From Acidimicrobiaceae bacterium (GTDB lineage: Bacteria > Actinomycetota > Acidimicrobiia > Acidimicrobiales > Aldehydirespiratoraceae), in assembly GCA_009845995.1 (NCBI GenBank), contig VXYK01000011.1, positions 1 to 64,000 of the forward strand: a stretch of 64,000 nucleotides of DNA. The letters are read 5' to 3'. Of the stretch, positions 59,436-64,000 are shown one piece after another. Position numbers and translations under genes: made by a program. The number at the start of each line of letters is the position of its first letter. Positions within the stretch are counted from its first letter, which is position 1. The notes below the pieces were generated by a model, which worked only from the letters and a program-made list of their open reading frames with translations, had not been told where the DNA came from and searched no databases.

Positions 59436-60797
59436 CTATTCGGCGGCTTCGCGAAGGGCTTCAGCGAGGGTGGGATGCACTAGAGCGCTCTCGTGTATGT
59501 CAGCAACCGTAAGACCATTGCTGACCGCCACCGCCAGCACTGAGATCAGTTCCGCGGCGTGACGACCCACAATCGACCCACCCAAGACAACCCCCGTCGC
59601 GGGATCCGACACGATTTTCACAAAGCCGCGGGGATCATCGTTGATCTGGGCTTTCGCCGATGAAGCAAAAGGGACCTTGGTGACGCGAACTTTGCGACCT
59701 TCGGAGAAGGCATCGGCCTCGGCGAGCCCTACGTCGGCGATTTCGGGTTCCGTGAAAATCGCGGAGGCTGCTTTGTCGTAGTCGATCACACGGCGCCGAG
59801 ACACCGAGAGCGCTCCGAGCGCGTGCTCCGCGATCTTTTGACCTTGGATACTCGCGACCGATGAGAGCGGGAGGCGAGCGCTGAGGTCACCGGCTGCGTA
59901 TATGTGGCTTACGTTGGAGCGCAGGTTCACATCGACTGGCACATAGCCGTCTTCTGAGTGCACACCGGCTTTGTCCAACCCGAGCTTTTCGCTGTTCGGA
60001 ACCGAGCCGATAGCCAAGAGCGCGTGCGATCCCGTCACCACCCGGCCATCGTCACAGCTGACAGTTACTTCCTCGCCGTCCTTGCTGATGCCGACAGCGC
60101 GCGCTCCTTTCAGAAGATGAACTCCGCGGCGCAGGAAATCCTCCTCCAAAGCGGCCGCCACTTCAGGATCCTTGGCTGGCAGCACCTGTTGACGACTGAC
60201 AACCAAGGTGACTTCAGAGCCCATCGACTCGAACATGTGGACGAACTCCACGCCGGTGACGCCCGAGCCGATCACGACGAGGTGTTCGGGCATCGTTGGC
60301 GGCGGATAAGCGTCTCGAGTGGTGAGCACTCGGACACCGTCGAGGGGCGCCCAATCATCAACGCGAGGTCGGCTGCCAGTTGCCAGAACGATCACATCAG
60401 CTTCGAAGTCGATGATCCCGTCCGCAGTGGACGCTCTCACCGTATGTGCATCGAGCATCGTGCCTGTGCCGTGCGCGAACTGAACCTGCTGGCTGGCGAG
60501 CAGACTCCGAATCTGAGTCTCGAGGCGACGTTCAAGAGTCGACAGACGATCCCGAAGTTGATCGAGATCGACATCAGTAGCAACCTCAGAAAGCCCCATA
60601 CGCATCGAGCGTTGCACGAACGATCGTGCGTTGCCCGCTGCGATCATCGCCTTGGAAGGGATGCAATCCCAAAGATGGGCGGCTCCACCGATTGTGTCGC
60701 GCTCAACGAGAACTACCTCTGCACCCAGTCGTGCCGCTGTGGTAGCGCAACTATTGCCCGCGGGACCCCCACCGATAATTACCATGCGAGTCGTCAT
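59436..60797 (-). CDS. lpdA: LpdA-type NAD(P)H quinone reductase/flavoprotein disulfide reductase family
   Basis: A flavoprotein of the dihydrolipoamide dehydrogenase family (453 aa from ATG 60797), with FAD motif VIIGGGPAGNSCA, NAD(P) motif VIGSGVTGVEFVHMFE and the C-terminal HPTLAEALREA. The redox-active pair is broken: the sequence GGAAHLWDCIPSK has Ala40 in place of the first Cys and keeps Cys45. Mycobacterial LpdA (Rv3303c) has lost the pair too and works as a quinone reductase, so I prefer that role over lipoamide dehydrogenase. It is convergent with the carboxylase gene. Confidence 0.82.
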   Translation of the reverse strand: MTTRMVIIGGGPAGNSCATTAARLGAEVVLVERDTIGGAAHLWDCIPSKAMIAAGNARSFVQRSMRMGLSEVATDVDLDQLRDRLSTLERRLETQIRSLLASQQVQFAHGTGTMLDAHTVRASTADGIIDFEADVIVLATGSRPRVDDWAPLDGVRVLTTRDAYPPPTMPEHLVVIGSGVTGVEFVHMFESMGSEVTLVVSRQQVLPAKDPEVAAALEEDFLRRGVHLLKGARAVGISKDGEEVTVSCDDGRVVTGSHALLAIGSVPNSEKLGLDKAGVHSEDGYVPVDVNLRSNVSHIYAAGDLSARLPLSSVASIQGQKIAEHALGALSVSRRRVIDYDKAASAIFTEPEIADVGLAEADAFSEGRKVRVTKVPFASSAKAQINDDPRGFVKIVSDPATGVVLGGSIVGRHAAELISVLAVAVSNGLTVADIHESALVHPTLAEALREAAE

Positions 60798-60886
60798 CAA
60801 GCGCAGATGCTACATGTCGGGCTGTCCGTTTGTTGGCGCAATTCCGAGTATGGCTGAAGACGTGGCGGAACCTGAACCGCCGCTGC

Positions 60887-62482
60887 ATGGGGCGCTATCG
60901 CCACCGACGGCTAGATTCAGCGGCTGTGGCCCCCGCCGCTTATGAAGCTGACCGCTCTGATGGCCCCGACGACGACCACGCGCCTGCGCCATTGGAATGG
61001 AACCGCGTCGGGCTGGCACTAGGTGCGTTAGCTGTCGCTGCTGGAGTGGTCCTACGCTTCGTCGCCCCCTCGCCGTTGTGGCTCGACGAGGCGCTCTCGG
61101 TCAACATCGCACAACTGGACTTCGAGCAGTTGGTCGAAGCACTTCGACATGACGGCCACCCAGCTCTCTACTACCTCCTACTCGGTTGGTGGATCGACAT
61201 CGTTGGTGACAGCGACGTGGCCGTGCGCTCGTTGTCCGCGGTGTTTTCTCTGCTCGCAGTCTGGGTGCTCTACAGAATCTCGCGCCGCCATGGCTCCACG
61301 ACGGCGCAGGCAACGCTGCTGGTCACGGCCACTTCACCGTTTCTGATCCGCTACGCGACCGAAGCTCGGATGTACGCCCTGTTGGCACTGTTGTGTTGCG
61401 TCGGATGGCTTTGCGTAGAACGGGCAGTAGAACGTGCGTCACCGGTTCGGCTCACGCTGCTGGCGCTCGCCGTCGCCGCACTGATCCACACTCACTACTG
61501 GAGTCTCTGGCTGATCGGAGCGGCCCTGATCGTGGCGGTAATAAGCACCGCCTCAAAAAACCGCGACACTCGTGCGGTTGCGCTGCGTATCGCAGCCGCG
61601 ATCGCTGTCGGCAGCGCGATACTGCTGGTTTGGTCAAGCGTTTTTTGGGAACAACTTCGCACCACGGGAACGCCGTGGGCAGACCGGGCACGTCCTGCCG
61701 AAATCGTTGTTGAGACGATTCAAGCCATCGGTGGCAACAACCGATTCGAAGGTGAGCTCTTGGGTATCGTGCTGGCTGTCCTGGCGATCCTGGGCGTGCT
61801 TGCCCACCGCACAGACGATCGCACGCTGGTGCTTCGGTTCACTCCCGGGAATCTCGATCGCGCATGGCTGTGCGTGCTGCTCACACTCGGTCTCGGCGGG
61901 GGCGTTGCCTTGGTCATGGCTGGTGCTTTTGAAGCACGCTACGCAGCTGTCGTGGTTGGCTTCTTGTTGGTCTTGGCCGCACGGGGGATCTCAATGCTCC
62001 CAACACGGCCGAGGCTCGTGGTGCTGGTGCTTGTCGTCGCCTTCGGGCTCGCGGTGAGCGTTGACGAGGCACGACGCGACCGAACCCAGGGGGCCGATGT
62101 CGCTGCACTGATCGACAGCGGTTTAGAAACCGGCGATGTGGTCGTCTTCTGCCCCGATCAGGTGGGCCCGGCGACTCTTCGCTCGATCATTGGGTCGCCC
62201 GCCTCGTTCGCTTATCCCCGCGGCGATGGCCATTTCGTTGACTGGCAGGACTACGCGGAGACGATCGCAGACACTGAGGTCGAGGGATTCGTCTCCGAGG
62301 TGCTCGCTGAAGCCGGCAACCACAATGTCTGGTTAGTCAGCGGATTCGGTTACAAAAGTTTCGGCAATCGTTGCGAAACGATGATCAACGAGTTGGGACG
62401 AACCCACCAAGCACAGCAACTGCTTGTGCCCAGCGACGTTTTTGAACCGATGTTGCTCACTCGTTACGAGGCCCCGTGGTGA
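60887..62482 (+). CDS. Polytopic membrane glycosyltransferase (GT39/GT83-like)
   Basis: A membrane glycosyltransferase of about 531 residues with about 11 hydrophobic helices. The extracytoplasmic loop 1 has PLWLDEALSVN, with the acidic residues expected of polyprenyl-phosphate-sugar-using enzymes such as protein mannosyltransferases and ArnT, followed by HDGHPALYYLLLGWW and YATEARMYALL. The N-terminus is uncertain: ATG 60887 and GTG 60926 are possible in this frame, and ATG 60850 opens another frame that ends at 60945. The next gene starts inside its stop. Sugar and acceptor are unknown. Confidence 0.8.
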   Translation: MGRYRHRRLDSAAVAPAAYEADRSDGPDDDHAPAPLEWNRVGLALGALAVAAGVVLRFVAPSPLWLDEALSVNIAQLDFEQLVEALRHDGHPALYYLLLGWWIDIVGDSDVAVRSLSAVFSLLAVWVLYRISRRHGSTTAQATLLVTATSPFLIRYATEARMYALLALLCCVGWLCVERAVERASPVRLTLLALAVAALIHTHYWSLWLIGAALIVAVISTASKNRDTRAVALRIAAAIAVGSAILLVWSSVFWEQLRTTGTPWADRARPAEIVVETIQAIGGNNRFEGELLGIVLAVLAILGVLAHRTDDRTLVLRFTPGNLDRAWLCVLLTLGLGGGVALVMAGAFEARYAAVVVGFLLVLAARGISMLPTRPRLVVLVLVVAFGLAVSVDEARRDRTQGADVAALIDSGLETGDVVVFCPDQVGPATLRSIIGSPASFAYPRGDGHFVDWQDYAETIADTEVEGFVSEVLAEAGNHNVWLVSGFGYKSFGNRCETMINELGRTHQAQQLLVPSDVFEPMLLTRYEAPW

Positions 62483-63576
62483 GATACTCGCTGAATCTTG
62501 GTCAAGACTTCAAAGCCGCACTGGCCGGCTGGGTTGAGGCCAGAATCTACGTTGCGGTCGCGTATATCACCACCCTGGCTGTCGTTGATCGACTTGAGCC
62601 ACAGCCCGCGTTCTCGCCTGTCGACGATGGGTTGATCCCCTGGGACGGAACTTGGTACCGCGACCTGGCCAGCGGTGGGTACGACTCGCCCGAACTCGAA
62701 GGGGGAATTCGCTTCTTTCCGCTGTGGCCCTTGTTGGGTCGACTTCTCGGCGCCGTCGGGGACAGACCCGATATCGCACTAGTGATCGGCGCCAACCTGC
62801 TCGCCCTCGTTGCCGGAGTGTTGATGTACCGGTTGGCGATGCAGGAAACCGACGACCCGGAAGTCTCCAGACACGTGGTGCGAATCTTTTCGTTGTTCCC
62901 GTCAGCCTTCGTCTTGGTGCTCGGCTACAGCGAAGCGCTGTTTTTGACGTTGGCCTTGGGATTCGTGCTTTTTGCCAGGTCTCGCAACTGGTTGGCAGCG
63001 GCGGTGTTGGGTTTCCTCGCGGGCTTGACACGACCGGTCGGCGGATTGTTGGCCCTGCCCGCGCTCGTCAGAACCCTCTCAAGTGACCGAGATCGGACCT
63101 CTCCGCCGGCATGGCTGACCGTCGCGTCGGCACCTTTGGGCACGCTCACCTTTCTTGTCTGGGCCGAACGCGCCCAAGGTGGTTGGCGCGTCCCGATCGA
63201 CGCGCAAGAAGAGCTCCGTGGTGCCGTCCGCGAGCCCATCACCCGGATCATCACCGCACTTGTCGAGGGCGTCAAGGGTGACGCGGGTGAACTGTTGCAT
63301 GGGACCGCCGCGGTAGTCCTGGTGTTCTTGTTGGTGGTTGCGGTGCGCAGGTTGTCAACCGACTTGTGGGTGTACTCGGTTCCCTCAACACTGTTGCTGT
63401 TCGCCGCCGAGAACCTGAATTCAATGGAGCGTTACGCTCTGGCCGTTTTCCCTCTTGTCATCGCCGCTGGGATTGTGAGCCATGCATCGTTGCTACGGCG
63501 CTGGTTGCCCACAGCTTCCGCTGTCGCCCTGACGTCCTTCACGATCCTGGCGCTCAACGGCGTCTACGTCCCATGA
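62479..63576 (+). CDS. PIG-V-like mannosyltransferase-family membrane protein
   Basis: A polytopic membrane protein of about 365 residues. It resembles bacterial PIG-V/mannosyltransferase-type proteins, with WDGTWYRDLASGGY, FFPLWPLLGRLL, GYSEALFLTLAL, LAGLTRPVGGLLALPAL and a late MERYALAVFPLV. These proteins take a polyprenyl-phosphate mannose donor. The start is GTG 62479, overlapping the previous TGA (GTGA), or GTG 62476. The next gene starts inside its stop (ATGA). It probably works with the preceding membrane transferase and a GT4 enzyme in glycan assembly. Confidence 0.8.
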   Translation: MRYSLNLGQDFKAALAGWVEARIYVAVAYITTLAVVDRLEPQPAFSPVDDGLIPWDGTWYRDLASGGYDSPELEGGIRFFPLWPLLGRLLGAVGDRPDIALVIGANLLALVAGVLMYRLAMQETDDPEVSRHVVRIFSLFPSAFVLVLGYSEALFLTLALGFVLFARSRNWLAAAVLGFLAGLTRPVGGLLALPALVRTLSSDRDRTSPPAWLTVASAPLGTLTFLVWAERAQGGWRVPIDAQEELRGAVREPITRIITALVEGVKGDAGELLHGTAAVVLVFLLVVAVRRLSTDLWVYSVPSTLLLFAAENLNSMERYALAVFPLVIAAGIVSHASLLRRWLPTASAVALTSFTILALNGVYVP

Positions 63577-64000
63577 AACCCCCCGACCACCAGTCCTCCG
63601 CGGCTCCGGCTACGCCCGGCAAGCACAACCAGCCCCGCGCAGCCGCGGCTCCGGCTGCCGGCGACAACATCGCACCCCCAGCCACGGCTCCGGCTACGCC
63701 CGGCGACAACACAGCGCCCGCCGACCCCGACCCCCGCGCAACCGCGGCTCCGGCTACGCCCGGCGACAAGCTAACGCGTGTCGGCATCGACGTAACCGCC
63801 TTGCTAGGACCACCCGGCGGAATCCATCAAACAACCAAGAGTCTGGTCGGTGCACTTGCCGATACAGCCGGGATTGACGTCCGAGGTTGGCTCCTCAGCT
63901 TTCGTGGGGCACGACCAGACACAATCGTTCCGGTGCGCCGGTCTCGTGTTCCCGCTCGGGTCGCCCATCGTCTGTGGCAACACAACCTCACAACGCTGGA
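63573..64000 (+). CDS. GT4-family glycosyltransferase with repeat-encoded N-terminal extension (partial)
   Basis: From ATG 63573, overlapping the previous stop by 4 bp, the frame is open to the right window edge (142 residues). After residue 67 it reads KLTRVGIDVTALLGPPGGIH, the standard beginning of a GT4 transferase, then GWLLSFRGARPDT. Residues 1-66 are an extension of low complexity, rich in Ala, Pro and Thr, in which AAPATPG recurs at about residues 10, 38 and 58 and a shortened AAPAAGD near 25. These are the four family A copies. Without them the frame could start close to GTG 63780 (VGIDVTALLG). The enzyme's sugar is unknown. Confidence 0.75.
   Translation, partial: MKPPDHQSSAAPATPGKHNQPRAAAAPAAGDNIAPPATAPATPGDNTAPADPDPRATAAPATPGDKLTRVGIDVTALLGPPGGIHQTTKSLVGALADTAGIDVRGWLLSFRGARPDTIVPVRRSRVPARVAHRLWQHNLTTL
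63602..63765 (+). repeat. Repeat family A, four copies inside a coding region
   Basis: The core reads ggctccggctacgcccggcg on this strand, the reverse complement of the arrays at 12926 and 55024. Copies begin at 63602, 63647 (shortened to 17 bp), 63686 and 63746, with steps of 45, 39 and 60 bp, all multiples of 3. The copies encode AAPATPG in the N-terminus of a glycosyltransferase. Confidence 0.93.

Overview
The window is high-GC, gene-dense bacterial chromosome with many 1-4 bp gene overlaps and GTG/TTG starts. It most likely comes from an actinomycetotal genome, probably Acidimicrobiia-like (inferred, no phylogenetic marker was tested). Supporting signs are F420 biosynthesis genes (cofD, cofE) with an F420-type luciferase-like oxidoreductase, a DUF3499 gene, an actinobacterial prfB without the programmed frameshift, several acyl-CoA dehydrogenases, and a gene set and order that recalls the secA1/ahcY/manA/manB/DUF3499/fbiA-fbiB/birA/accA3/lpdA part of mycobacterial chromosomes. 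No rRNA, tRNA, CRISPR array, prophage or insertion sequence was recognised.

Layout. 1-6003: lipid or xenobiotic catabolism, with four acyl-CoA dehydrogenases (the first cut by the window edge) and a metal-dependent amidohydrolase. 6013-12885: a minus-strand housekeeping block of ftsX, ftsE, prfB, secA, hpf and a comF-like gene. 12926-13129: a tandem array of a 37-bp repeat (family A). 13132-21370: an epimerase, an SDR, an F420-type oxidoreductase, ahcY, manA, a Trm112-like gene, manB and ppk2. 21371-27377: repeat family B, an acidic membrane protein, a 1255-residue membrane protein/glycosyltransferase fusion, a CPBP protease and DUF3499. 27422-29868: ftsH and a thioredoxin-like protein. 29855-34566: a secreted DUF5719-like protein and a 1053-residue GT2 membrane protein.

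34729-38291: rmd-gmd-cofD-cofE, read as one coupled operon behind a good sigma70-type promoter. 38288-41055: galE, a mannose-1-phosphate guanylyltransferase and a His-rich membrane protein. 41129-50108: a compact eight-gene minus-strand unit of STAS protein, response regulator/PP2C phosphatase, RsbW-like kinase, periplasmic binding lipoprotein, histidine kinase and three GT4 glycosyltransferases. 50295-54989: ammonium transporter, GDP-L-fucose synthase, UDP-xylose synthase and UDP-glucose dehydrogenase. 55107-60797: an LCP-family cell wall ligase, birA divergent from a biotin carboxylase/BCCP gene, and an LpdA-type flavoprotein. 60887-64000: two membrane glycosyltransferases and the start of a third GT4 gene.

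Functionally, manA, manB and manC make GDP-mannose. gmd with rmd or fcl then gives GDP-6-deoxysugars, galE gives UDP-galactose, and ugd with uxs gives UDP-xylose. The glycosyltransferases and the LCP protein could assemble and attach a surface glycan.

The most unusual signals are two families of short dispersed GC-rich repeats. Family A forms a tandem array after one gene, a tandem duplication spanning the 3' end of the LCP gene, and four frame-preserving copies that encode an Ala/Pro-rich N-terminal extension of a glycosyltransferase. The second unusual signal is the operon that joins a binding-protein/kinase sensor and a partner-switching cassette directly to glycosyltransferases.
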